Virus record (IMG/VR): IMGVR_UViG_3300029911_000002
Coordinates: 124,001 to 188,000 of that record
DNA length: 64,000 bases
DNA from: a virus
Strand: one strand, 5' to 3'
Under the pieces are notes generated by a model. It saw nothing but the letters and a program-made list of their open reading frames with translations. It was not told the DNA's origin and ran no database searches. Position numbers and translations under genes: made by a program. This document shows, piece by piece, positions 15,287 through 22,955 of this stretch. The first letter of the stretch is position 1. Every line of letters starts with the position of its first letter.

Positions 15287-15652
15287 ATGAAGCACTTAAA
15301 ATTTTTTGAATTAGATCAATACACAGAGAAAGAAATTAAGCAGTATAAAATGTCATATTCTCAAGCAGGTAAAGCTTGGAAATCTTTATGGTATGATTGT
15401 TATTCTTGGAAATCTTTATGGTATGAACATAATTTTTTTCATCCAGCTCAAAAATTTTTTAAAATAAAAATATCATTGAATTATGATAAAGATGAAGATC
15501 TTGGATATTTTGAAATTTTAAAATATAGTAAAGAAAATAAATCATATACTAATCTTGGAGGTAAATTTTTTAGAGGTACACCTGAAGATAGAATGAATTT
15601 TATAAAATGGTTAGATGAACTTAATTTAATAAATAAAAATAGAGATATTTAA
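15287..15652 (+). CDS. MKHLKFFE-type small protein with internal duplication
   Basis: The 121-aa protein starts MKHLKFFELDQ, a variant of the MKYIKxFE start discussed for the 30-49 kb genes, but it lacks the KFN(I/L) end. An internal duplication, WKSLWYDCYSWKSLWYE (residues 31-47), is encoded by a 22-bp exact direct repeat with a 30-bp period (15375-15396 and 15405-15426). The stop codon is inside a terminator hairpin. Function unknown. Confidence 0.7.
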   Translation: MKHLKFFELDQYTEKEIKQYKMSYSQAGKAWKSLWYDCYSWKSLWYEHNFFHPAQKFFKIKISLNYDKDEDLGYFEILKYSKENKSYTNLGGKFFRGTPEDRMNFIKWLDELNLINKNRDI

Positions 15653-15666
15653 ATCTCTCTATTTTT
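15635..15666. terminator. Bidirectional terminator
   Basis: AAAAATAGAGA pairs perfectly with TCTCTATTTTT (11 bp, ten-base loop) between convergent genes ending at 15652 and 15674. Confidence 0.8.
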
Positions 15667-15673
15667 AATATTC

Positions 15674-16189
15674 TTAACTAAAACAAACAAGTCCATTATC
15701 TGATGCTACTCTAAATGCTTCTTTAAATTTAGAATAAATATCATAAAAATAATCTCCTTGACTAATTGCTACTTTATCAAATTCAACAAAATCTTCATAT
15801 AGTTTTTTTGATATTTCAGGTCCTATAACGCCTTCACAATCACTGAATATTATAATTTCATAAAAAGATTTAGCTACATATTTTTCTCCTGAATTAATTT
15901 CATCTAATTTAATTTTTCTAATATTTGTATCAAAATCATTAAATACATCTTGCATACTAATATATCCTAGCATTTCTAATAAATTCTTTCTCCAAACACC
16001 ATAACCTGAACATGATCCAACATGAAAAGAGTCACTTTCAGATTCATCTGTTTCATGATAACATTGACCATTTTTTAATGAACCTAATTGATATATGAAA
16101 TATTTATGATTTTCAATATAATTATCGTCATCATCGTCATTACTTTCTGATATTTTAATTTTACTATAATATGATATATCTAAACCCAT
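15674..16189 (-). CDS. Conserved hypothetical protein of the 'MGLDISYY' type
   Basis: The 171-aa product starts MGLDISYYSKIKI. It contains SFHVGSCSGYGVWRKNLLEMLG near residues 53-74 and YEIIIFSDCEGVIGPEISKKLYEDF near 108-132. I recognise this combination (MGLDI, VGSYSGYxxWR, FSDCEGxIGPE) from small phage and bacterial proteins of unknown function. An internal segment, IRKIKLDEI, resembles the RKxKLxxL motif. It follows the disrupted gene directly (5 nt), in the same direction. Confidence 0.75.
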   Translation of the reverse strand: MGLDISYYSKIKISESNDDDDDNYIENHKYFIYQLGSLKNGQCYHETDESESDSFHVGSCSGYGVWRKNLLEMLGYISMQDVFNDFDTNIRKIKLDEINSGEKYVAKSFYEIIIFSDCEGVIGPEISKKLYEDFVEFDKVAISQGDYFYDIYSKFKEAFRVASDNGLVCFS

Positions 16190-16194
16190 TTTTA

Positions 16195-16392
16195 TTATTT
16201 TTTAATATTTTTTAATTTTTCTTTTCTAACTAATTTAATTGGTAAACAATTATTATATTTCAACATATCAGCTTCTTTTTTTCTTATTATTTCATCTTTT
16301 TCATACTTCAAAATAAGTTTTTTGTATTTATATAATACTTCACGTGATGGAGAATCGTTTCTCCAATCAATTGTATTACCATTATGAAATGA
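16195..16392 (-). pseudogene. 3' fragment of the gene split by the TnpB element
   Basis: On the minus strand this encodes FHNGNTIDWRND ... EVLYKYKKLILKYEKD ... NNCLPIKLVRKEKLKNIKK and a stop. It is clearly homologous to the C-terminal half of the intact paralogue at 18459-18905 (EVYYKYKKLILNHEK ... DCLPIKLLRKQKLKNIKK). Its missing N-terminal half is at 18202-18459, on the other side of the TnpB element. Joining the two across the shared TCA codon restores one open frame of 151 codons, close to the 148-aa paralogue. Confidence 0.85.
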
Positions 16393-16425
16393 GGTAACTA
16401 AAATATAGTAATTTGTAGTATTTTA

Positions 16426-18072
16426 TTAGATTTGTTGGGTAACAATTCTAACTTTACTTTTACAATTTCCTAAGTGATAGTCTATTAACACATCATCTTT
16501 TAATAACATGTTCCGATACTTCAGTTGGTTGGTCTTTCTATATAATTGAATCCAATTATCCTGTGTTGTGTTGATATTCTCACCAAGTAGATAAAACAAT
16601 TTCTCTTGATTTATTAAATTCATACACGGGTATATAGAACTACCTTTTTTAAATTTATTCATCCCTCTACTGCCAATTTCAATGCTAGATGAAATTGGGT
16701 CAAAGAAGGTATGTATCATATTTCCGATAAAACTACTATAAGCAGCGTTTACCTCTATTTTATTTAAGCCATTTTCATTACAATATTTAGTAATCAAGTT
16801 GGTCGTTAAAGTTCGATGCCATAGATTTTTAGTTTGTTTATTTAACTCTTTACCTACTGTATCTTTTGATTGTTTATCTTTAAAATCAAGATCTTCCATC
16901 ACAAAATTATACACTCTGAAGTGCTTACACATCATGAATATTTGTTTCCAGACTTCTTTTATTTCATGTTTTCTTTTATCATTTTGTTTAACTTGTTTCT
17001 TGTCTGAAGAGCTTAAACTTAATTTCGTACTTAACTCAGATAAAATAAAGCACTGAACATGAATTAATTTCTGCTCATCATTAATGTCATCAAATATACT
17101 TAAACCGATAAACTTTGGATTTAAATCAACCGCCATGTAACGATTTGATAGCTTACCTACTTTTTTTCTATCATTTTGTTCATTCTTATGCTTTATATAA
17201 ATTTCCTTTTTACTTTCTTTGCTTAACGCAAGTAACTGTTCTTTCTTGCAGTCCAATTGATTGAATTCATAACCATTTAATAACTCTTCGTCATAAGATA
17301 AATGAATATATTCGTTTGATAATCTTATGGTCACTGGCATTAAATTCAGGTTAGACATTTCTTGAATTTTAATTAATTTATTTTTTTGTTTTTTGCCGTT
17401 AGTTTTAAAAGTGATATCAATTTTAAAATCTCTTGATGGTTTGAAAGTGATTTTATTATTAATTAGATCGAAATCAATTTTTCTGTTACCTTTTTCACAG
17501 GCACGTCCGATTAAATAAATTCCTAATTTACGTTTTGATGTGAACTCTAATTTCTTGAGCCCTAACCTTTCTATTAATTCTTTCTTATATTCAAGAAATT
17601 TCTTGTAATCTGTTGATTTAATATCAATCTTTGTTAGCTGTAGCTCAGTTTTATAAATATTTAAATGTAATTTCGTGATTTCACGTTGTAGTGCTTTACC
17701 ACCAAATGTAATATTATTGTTTATATTTCGTTTAATTCTTGCTAGATTATTTATTAAATTATATTTTTTACGTTTTTCCTTTTTTGTTTTGAATTCGTTA
17801 TTATCAAGACATTTCTGAATATCAATTATCTTTTTTGATTTCTTTTCTTTGGTTGCTTCGTGCTGTTTAAGTTTTGTTTTCACATCAGAAATACAACAAT
17901 CAAACATGGATTTGTCTAACACAGAATTATTTAATAGTGATTTTATATAATCATCATCAATTAAATCAAAATGATTATAAAGAGTATAAAACAAACCAGT
18001 GTAGTCAGAACAATATTGATCTATTATCTCTGCTTGTAAGCACTCTTTTATTTTTAATTTAATAGTTAACAT
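16426..18072 (-). CDS. tnpB: TnpB-like RNA-guided nuclease family protein
   Basis: The 548-aa protein has the three RuvC catalytic positions in order: Asp316 in RYMAVDLNPKFIGLSIFD, Glu393 in FVMEDLDFK, and Asp458 in FFDPISSSIEIGSRG. The N-terminal half is a long Lys-rich helical and oligonucleotide-binding-like region. The CxxC...CxxC zinc ribbon usual between RuvC II and III in TnpB is absent. TnpB nucleases use an RNA from the element's end to cut DNA next to a short motif and so preserve the element. Only 33 bp lie between its stop and the element end, so any guide RNA must overlap the 3' end of the coding sequence. It is related to the TnpB at 49736-51337 but clearly diverged. Confidence 0.8.
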   Translation of the reverse strand: MLTIKLKIKECLQAEIIDQYCSDYTGLFYTLYNHFDLIDDDYIKSLLNNSVLDKSMFDCCISDVKTKLKQHEATKEKKSKKIIDIQKCLDNNEFKTKKEKRKKYNLINNLARIKRNINNNITFGGKALQREITKLHLNIYKTELQLTKIDIKSTDYKKFLEYKKELIERLGLKKLEFTSKRKLGIYLIGRACEKGNRKIDFDLINNKITFKPSRDFKIDITFKTNGKKQKNKLIKIQEMSNLNLMPVTIRLSNEYIHLSYDEELLNGYEFNQLDCKKEQLLALSKESKKEIYIKHKNEQNDRKKVGKLSNRYMAVDLNPKFIGLSIFDDINDEQKLIHVQCFILSELSTKLSLSSSDKKQVKQNDKRKHEIKEVWKQIFMMCKHFRVYNFVMEDLDFKDKQSKDTVGKELNKQTKNLWHRTLTTNLITKYCNENGLNKIEVNAAYSSFIGNMIHTFFDPISSSIEIGSRGMNKFKKGSSIYPCMNLINQEKLFYLLGENINTTQDNWIQLYRKTNQLKYRNMLLKDDVLIDYHLGNCKSKVRIVTQQI

Positions 18073-18141
18073 TTATTTAAATCGTTTATTTGGTAGAATC
18101 AAAATTTAATAGTATATTTGTACTATATAATAAAATTATTA

Positions 18142-18187
18142 TATCAGTTTTTATCATAAAAGTTTATATATTATATTAAAACTGATA
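18142..18187. repeat. Subterminal inverted repeat of the TnpB-only element
   Basis: TATCAGTTTT (18142-18151) and AAAACTGATA (18178-18187) are perfect inverted repeats separated by 26 bases, followed by the palindrome ATAGCTAT and the element end at about 18201. They could be recognition sites for a transposase acting in trans. Confidence 0.55.
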
Positions 18188-18198
18188 GCTATTAACTA

Positions 18199-18459
18199 TG
18201 ACATTTCACCTTTGCTCATCCATATATACCATCTATTATAATCTTTAACAGTAAAATGAATATTATCATCACAAATCAAAAATTTTAATATTGAATTATC
18301 ATAAAATAATATTGTAGCATAATAATTATCTACATTAATAGATGAAATTTTAACATTTTCTAAATATACAAGTAAAATATCTAACAAAGGATAATAATCA
18401 TATTTTATATGATTATGCCATAAAAACCCGTAATATATTTTTTTTAATAACTTATTCAT
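18199..18459 (-). pseudogene. 5' fragment of the gene split by the TnpB element
   Basis: The fragment encodes MNKLLKKIYYGFLWHNHIKY ... LLDILLVYLENVKISSI ... WYIWMSKGEM before running into the element, where a stop follows one codon later. It matches the N-terminal half of the neighbouring intact paralogue (LDILVVYLENVKI ... WNAWMAYGTM). The truncated 87-aa product may still be made. Its start overlaps the stop of the paralogue by 1 nt. Confidence 0.85.
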
Positions 18460-18905
18460 TATTTTTTAATATTTTTTAATTTTTGTTTTCTAAGTAATTT
18501 AATAGGTAAGCAATCAGAAAAATCTTCAATTTCTACATTATCTATTTTATGATTTTTAGATTTTTCATGATTTAGAATTAATTTTTTATATTTATAATAA
18601 ACTTCACAAGATGGTTGTTTTTTATTCCATTTCATTATTCTTCCATTACTAAATTTCATTGTTCCATAAGCCATCCAAGCATTCCATCTAGAATTCCAAA
18701 AAGTTAATACTGAATTATCAGAGAAAGTTATTACACAATTACCTATTATAATTTCAATATTAATAATTTTAACATTTTCTAAATATACAACTAAAATATC
18801 TAATGCATGATAGGTATCATACAATTTCATAGGAGTATATAAAAAGTAATAAAAATTCTTAAATATTTTTAAAATATTTTTTATTATTTTATTTAACATA
18901 TTCAT
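18459..18905 (-). CDS. Hypothetical protein, intact paralogue of the split gene
   Basis: The 148-aa protein has a basic hydrophobic N-terminus (MNMLNKIIKNILKIFKNFYY), a beta-type middle (VKIINIEIIIGNCVITFSDNSVLTFW) and a Lys-rich C-terminus ending LLRKQKLKNIKK, one more RKxKLxxI ending. It gives the reference sequence that shows the gene upstream of it was interrupted. Function unknown. Confidence 0.75.
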   Translation of the reverse strand: MNMLNKIIKNILKIFKNFYYFLYTPMKLYDTYHALDILVVYLENVKIINIEIIIGNCVITFSDNSVLTFWNSRWNAWMAYGTMKFSNGRIMKWNKKQPSCEVYYKYKKLILNHEKSKNHKIDNVEIEDFSDCLPIKLLRKQKLKNIKK

Positions 18906-18911
18906 ATATAA

Positions 18912-19193
18912 TTATTTAAGAAATAACCAGACAAACAGATAAAAAACTCCAATAATAACAACCCACCTAAGAATAATTGAAAATAATGCTGAAAGAGGAT
19001 CAGCAAACCAATAAAGTATTTTAATTACGCCATAAACAATCAATGGTAGAAATAACTTTAAAGGATTATAATCACTACCTTTTCCTATCCAAGATAGAAT
19101 ACCAATAGCATTAATATTAAAATACCATAAAAACACAAACAAAATTTGAACGACAATTAATGTCATGTAAAAATACCTAGTTATCTCTTTCAT
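18912..19193 (-). CDS. Small multi-pass membrane protein
   Basis: The 93-aa protein has about three hydrophobic segments: residues 7-27 (FYMTLIVVQILFVFLWYF), 47-65 (LFLPLIVYGVIKILYWF) and 68-92 (LSALFSIILRWVVIIGVFYLF). There is no signature of holins or transporters that I can name. A holin or membrane-stress role is possible but unsupported. It lies in a minus-strand run of four genes. Confidence 0.6.
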   Translation of the reverse strand: MKEITRYFYMTLIVVQILFVFLWYFNINAIGILSWIGKGSDYNPLKLFLPLIVYGVIKILYWFADPLSALFSIILRWVVIIGVFYLFVWLFLK

Positions 19194-19205
19194 GATTTTA
19201 TAATT

Positions 19206-19637
19206 TTAAATTGTATCACAACATATTAAATTTTCAAATAGTACATCATCAAAAAAAGAATCATCAGTTTTTATATGACAAATACCAGAATTATTAATCA
19301 ATTCTCTTGTATTATTTATTTGTTTTTCTACTTTTTCTTTTAAATTACATATTTTATTAGCATCTTCAATAATTTCATTTAATTGCATAATAAATTCTTC
19401 AATAACCAAATTAAATTGACACAAATCAAAACATTTATCTATAGATAAATTAATCCAACAGTTTGAAATTGAAACACCATCTTCTATTTGAATATAAAGA
19501 GTAGTCTTTCTTAATGCTATTTCAAATAATCCGCATTCATAACTAAATTTAAGTTTTCTTAAAGTTAACTCATGACTAATTAAATTAATTTCAGTTATCA
19601 TTTTTAATTTTAATGCTCTTTCTTCTTTATTTTTCAT
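19206..19637 (-). CDS. Hypothetical protein (143 aa)
   Basis: The N-terminal part reads ALKLKMITEINLISHELTLR; the C-terminal half is helical (CFDLCQFNLVIEEFIMQLNEIIEDANKICNLKEKVEKQIN) with a scatter of Cys residues. No domain is recognised. Its own TAnnTTTG box lies 33-40 nt upstream, so it heads the operon running down to the split gene. Confidence 0.65.
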   Translation of the reverse strand: MKNKEERALKLKMITEINLISHELTLRKLKFSYECGLFEIALRKTTLYIQIEDGVSISNCWINLSIDKCFDLCQFNLVIEEFIMQLNEIIEDANKICNLKEKVEKQINNTRELINNSGICHIKTDDSFFDDVLFENLICCDTI

Positions 19638-19669
19638 AAGTTATTGAATATTCAAGTTTTTAATTAATA

Positions 19670-19677
19670 CAAAGATA
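19670..19677 (-). promoter_or_regulatory. TAnnTTTG promoter box
   Basis: The minus strand reads TATCTTTG with TTTTTGTTA about 20 bp further upstream as a possible -33 element, 33 nt before the start at 19637. Confidence 0.6.
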
Positions 19678-19697
19678 ATAATAATTTTTGTATAACA

Positions 19698-19727
19698 AAA
19701 ATTCATCACTAAATAATGATGAATTTT
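19698..19727 (-). terminator. Hairpin terminator after the OmpA-like gene
   Basis: AAAATTCATCA pairs with TGATGAATTTT across an eight-base loop, just beyond the stop of the OmpA-like gene on the minus strand. Confidence 0.65.
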
Positions 19728-19735
19728 ATGCTTTT

Positions 19736-20926
19736 TTATTTAAAGAAGAAGAAATCACAACGTCTATTAATTCTATACATCATTTTTGGAGTATCAATTT
19801 TACCTAATCCATTTATGATAATATGATCCTCTGAAATTTTATATGTATTTACTAATTCATTTTTAACCATATTAACTCTATTCATGCTTAATTTATCATT
19901 ATAAGGTACATTACCAATATAATCACAATATCCTCTTATTTCAACATTATAATCTGGATATTTTCTCATTATAAACGCAACATGTTTAATAATATTTAAT
20001 GCAGTATTATCTAAATTATATTTATCGAAATCAAAATAAATACTTGGAATTTTATTAACAAATTCATCATTTATACCATTATTATTTGCATATGTAGTAC
20101 TATCATTACAAGTTTTACACCCATTATAAATAGTATTTGTATTTGTATTATAATTATTAGTTATATTAACTGTTGTACCACAACAAGGTTTATCATAATC
20201 TGAATACTTTTCTAATTTTTTATTAATTTCTATAGATTTAGATTCTTTTGATTTAAATTTATAACGAGCATAGAGTGTAAATACATCAATATTATCATTA
20301 GAATTGCTATCATATCCACCACTACTATAATGTTTTACTCCTTCAGGTGTACTAAAAGCTAAAACTATACCTTCTAAATTATCTTTATTATTAGTTCTAT
20401 AATGTATTTTTCCTCCTATACTTATATTATTATATAAACTATATTCAGCATAAAATGTAATAGGAATAGTGAATGCATTACCATAATCAGGAATTGCTTT
20501 AGATGTAACATCAGGCTTTATGATATTTTGATTAAATGTATAATTTGCATAACCAATTCCAATTGATCCATTAAAAGAAAATTTAGAATTTGACATTGGA
20601 AAAATCATTTTTGTAAAATTAATAGTGGCATTAAAATCACCTGTATTATAATTAGTTTCAAATGATGCATAATGATTTTCACCTTTTAACGGTAAATGAT
20701 AATAATTAACTGATAATCCCCAAATTGGAGTGAGAGTATACTCAATAAGACCTCCAACTGTTATTTGTCTTACTGATCCAGGAAAAATACTTGTGATATC
20801 TTGAGTTACATCACCATCGAAATAATTTACTCCAATTTCACCTACAATTGAAAATTTATGATTATCATTTTCTGAAAATATAGAAAAAGAAATCATCAAA
20901 AAAATAAATAATAATAGTTTTTTCAT
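19736..20926 (-). CDS. OmpA-family outer-membrane protein with C-terminal peptidoglycan-binding domain
   Basis: The 396-aa protein begins with a signal peptide (MKKLLLFIFLMISFSIFSEN). Beta-strand-rich sequence follows (residues about 25-225; GEIGVNYFDGDVTQDI, GIGYANYTFN, alternating polar and apolar), which fits an eight-stranded outer-membrane barrel. A linker (about 240-290) is rich in Asn/Thr with paired Cys (CCGTTVNITNNYNTNTNT). The C-terminal OmpA-like domain has IYFDFDKYNLDNTALNII, VEIRGYCDYIGN and NRVNMVKNEL, the usual peptidoglycan-binding pattern, with Asp and Arg positions present. Such proteins are cellular envelope proteins; a phage copy may alter the infected host's surface or act in lysis or exclusion (inference). 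It overlaps the upstream gene by 4 nt. Confidence 0.85.
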   Translation of the reverse strand: MKKLLLFIFLMISFSIFSENDNHKFSIVGEIGVNYFDGDVTQDITSIFPGSVRQITVGGLIEYTLTPIWGLSVNYYHLPLKGENHYASFETNYNTGDFNATINFTKMIFPMSNSKFSFNGSIGIGYANYTFNQNIIKPDVTSKAIPDYGNAFTIPITFYAEYSLYNNISIGGKIHYRTNNKDNLEGIVLAFSTPEGVKHYSSGGYDSNSNDNIDVFTLYARYKFKSKESKSIEINKKLEKYSDYDKPCCGTTVNITNNYNTNTNTIYNGCKTCNDSTTYANNNGINDEFVNKIPSIYFDFDKYNLDNTALNIIKHVAFIMRKYPDYNVEIRGYCDYIGNVPYNDKLSMNRVNMVKNELVNTYKISEDHIIINGLGKIDTPKMMYRINRRCDFFFFK

Positions 20927-21669
20927 AATAATTCTTTTAAATGTTTTAGTTTTTTATGTTTAAGATATAATACATATATAAATATAAGAGAAAATAACTC
21001 TAATATAGGTATATCACCAACTGGAACAGAAGATGGAGGACATGGTTCAGATACCCATTCATCATAAGGAGGAATCCATACTTCATGCCAACCACATTTA
21101 TCATATTCCCATTCGTAATATCCATCATGATGTACCCAATGTCCACAACCAGTTGGCGGAGTAGTACATTTTTGTGATGAACTACCACTATTTGATAAAC
21201 TACTATTTGATGAACTACTATTTGACAAATCAGTAGTAGTAGCTATTGCTGTTAAATTATTATCTAATTTAGAACTTGATGCTTTTTTAGAATTATATAA
21301 ATCAAATGATGGAATTAATATATCTGAATGATCATTCATATTATTATGAGAATATAATACATCATTATAATCAGAAGAACTCAATGATGACGGATTATCA
21401 TTATTTACTGATATAACCTTATATGATTCATCAGATGGTATACTGATGTTAGGTTCATCACTTTCATCAGAAATATTATTATCTGTACTACTTGATAAAA
21501 TATTAAGTTTTTTATCACTATACGAAGATGATTTATCAATTTCACTAAAATTGTAATCTGATGTAGAAATGTTAGAATATAATTTAGTATATGGTTTAAC
21601 ATTTATATAGATTAAAAATATAATAACTGAAATCGAAATTACTAAAAATAATATTTCTTTATTTTTCAT
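20923..21669 (-). CDS. Ser-rich membrane-anchored envelope protein
   Basis: The 248-aa protein has an N-terminal membrane segment (residues 5-24, ILFLVISISVIIFLIYINV). A long Ser/Asn/Asp-rich exposed region (30-165) follows, then a compact Cys/Trp-rich part, CGHWVHHDGYYEWEYDKCGW, and VPVGDIPILELFSLIFIYVLYLKHKKLK as a second hydrophobic segment with a basic tail. That last piece resembles the PxxG-hydrophobic-basic sorting or anchor tails of Bacteroidota proteins (weak). It is translationally coupled to the OmpA-like gene and probably works with it at the cell envelope. A promoter box lies 27 nt upstream. Confidence 0.65.
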   Translation of the reverse strand: MKNKEILFLVISISVIIFLIYINVKPYTKLYSNISTSDYNFSEIDKSSSYSDKKLNILSSSTDNNISDESDEPNISIPSDESYKVISVNNDNPSSLSSSDYNDVLYSHNNMNDHSDILIPSFDLYNSKKASSSKLDNNLTAIATTTDLSNSSSSNSSLSNSGSSSQKCTTPPTGCGHWVHHDGYYEWEYDKCGWHEVWIPPYDEWVSEPCPPSSVPVGDIPILELFSLIFIYVLYLKHKKLKHLKELL

Positions 21670-21695
21670 ACTTATACAATTTTAATATTTATGTG

Positions 21696-21703
21696 CAAAG
21701 ATA
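21696..21703 (-). promoter_or_regulatory. TAnnTTTG promoter box for the envelope-protein operon
   Basis: The minus strand reads TATCTTTG in a short intergenic space, 27 nt upstream of the Ser-rich membrane protein start. Confidence 0.6.
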
Positions 21704-21733
21704 ATATATTTATTGTTATTTACCAAATTTATT

Positions 21734-22672
21734 TTAAAATTTTAATAATTTATCAAATTCAGCATATTTTTTATTCATTATCATAATATAATTATGTTCC
21801 TTTTTAGAATATTCTTCCTTTGCTTTGCATTGTTCTAAATGCACATTATACCAATATGACGATTTTATTTCAATTATTAAATCATAATCAGGTAAATAAA
21901 AATCAGAATGATATATTCTTGTTTGACCTAAATAATTATATTTTAAAGATAATCCATTCTCTATTTTAATTATATCTTTGTATTTTAATACAAAATCATT
22001 TTCATAAGAACCTTGACAAAATAAATCATCAAAATAAGTTAACTTAAATCCATTATTTTTATGTTTATTAAAATAATCTTGATTTTGAGAAGGATAATCA
22101 AAACCATAATTTTTAAAATTTGTTTTTCTTATTTTATCTTTAACTGATTCACATTGAGTAGGATATTCTACTCCTAAATTTTTTAAATTCGTTTCTCTTA
22201 TTTTATCTTTAATTTCTTCATTTTGAAAAACATTTTTACATCCATATCTTATTAAATTAGTATTATCTACTTTGATTTTAATTTCTTCATTTTGATGTGG
22301 ATTTTCAACTCCATATCTTTCTAAATTTGTATTTTTCATTTTTTCTTTTATATCTTCTAATTGAAATACATTATCTACTCCATATTTTTCTTGTGTAGCC
22401 AACAATCTTTTTTGTTTCATGCACTTAACATCATTACAACATGTTGTCGATTTTCCATTTTTTGTTTTATTATTATAATTATTATAATTATTATAGTTAA
22501 TTTTAAATATTTTACCACAATAATCACATTTAACATCTATAATAGCATGACTGCCTAATGTTAAGTTTTTTACTGGATAATTTATTATATCACCTATTTT
22601 GCATTTAGTATCACTATAAATTCTTAAATTATTTTTTGTTATTTTAATTTCAACATATTTTGATATTATCAT
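21734..22672 (-). CDS. Putative homing-type nuclease with PD-(D/E)XK-like C-terminus
   Basis: The 312-aa protein has an N-terminal metal-binding-like domain (MIISKYVEIKI ... CDYCGKIF ... CCNDVKCMKQKR). Four tandem copies follow of a repeat of the form 'KxxxTNLxRYGVENPxQNEExKxKI' (residues about 92-200), a DNA-binding-type repeat seen in phage homing nucleases. A C-terminal domain has FYLPDYDLIIEIKSSYWY (residues about 255-272), fitting the D...ExK active site of PD-(D/E)XK nucleases. The N-terminal domain is shared with the protein at 44211-45179. Such genes are usually selfish. It stands alone between unrelated operons. Confidence 0.65.
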   Translation of the reverse strand: MIISKYVEIKITKNNLRIYSDTKCKIGDIINYPVKNLTLGSHAIIDVKCDYCGKIFKINYNNYNNYNNKTKNGKSTTCCNDVKCMKQKRLLATQEKYGVDNVFQLEDIKEKMKNTNLERYGVENPHQNEEIKIKVDNTNLIRYGCKNVFQNEEIKDKIRETNLKNLGVEYPTQCESVKDKIRKTNFKNYGFDYPSQNQDYFNKHKNNGFKLTYFDDLFCQGSYENDFVLKYKDIIKIENGLSLKYNYLGQTRIYHSDFYLPDYDLIIEIKSSYWYNVHLEQCKAKEEYSKKEHNYIMIMNKKYAEFDKLLKF

Positions 22673-22734
22673 TCATTTTAATTATTTTTAGTCGGACTTT
22701 ATTTTATTTATATATAAAAATAAAAAGGTCATAA

Positions 22735-22899
22735 ATGGAAAAAAAAGTAAAAATATTAACAGTTAAACATTATTTTAATTTAAGCACAGAAATTAGTTAT
22801 AAATTTGAAAAATATATTAAAGATAATGTTATAAGTAAACCTAAATTACTAGAAAAATTAGTAATTAATTATCTTAAAGAGAATAATATTATAGAATAA
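22735..22899 (+). CDS. Small ribbon-helix-helix-like protein (54 aa)
   Basis: It encodes MEKKVKILTVKHYFNLSTEI and a helical remainder ending NYLKENNIIE. The pattern (short strand, then two helices) suggests a small DNA-binding dimer, but the evidence is weak. A T-rich TTTATATATAAAA element lies directly upstream (22701-22720), as for many later genes. It precedes the glycosyltransferase by 56 nt. Confidence 0.45.
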   Translation: MEKKVKILTVKHYFNLSTEISYKFEKYIKDNVISKPKLLEKLVINYLKENNIIE

Positions 22900-22955
22900 T
22901 TTAAATAAACTATTACTCAATTAAATTATATAAAAACATAAAAACAATCAATTAA

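Larger units (their letters stand above)
16390..18201 (-). mobile_element. TnpB-only insertion element (about 1.8 kb)
   Basis: A TnpB-like gene plus short flanks is inserted precisely into a small gene. The trinucleotide TGA (plus strand) is at both junctions, 16390-16392 and 18199-18201, so the exact ends are ambiguous by 3 bp; the insert is 1809 bp. Removing it restores the host reading frame. No transposase (TnpA) gene is present, so it would need one in trans, perhaps from the IS607-type element at 49.7-52.1 kb. The end upstream of tnpB has a 10-bp inverted repeat (18142-18187). No long terminal inverted repeats were seen. Confidence 0.8.

Noticed and set aside
21000-21602. Alternative minus-strand frames inside the Ser-rich membrane protein
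   Set aside because: They are out-of-frame readings of a low-complexity Ser/Asp coding sequence and the main frame has a clear start, promoter and membrane segments.
22361-22558. Plus-strand hydrophobic frame opposite the homing-type nuclease
   Set aside because: The Ile-rich run is the antisense of Asn/Tyr-rich repeats in the nuclease gene, not a membrane protein.
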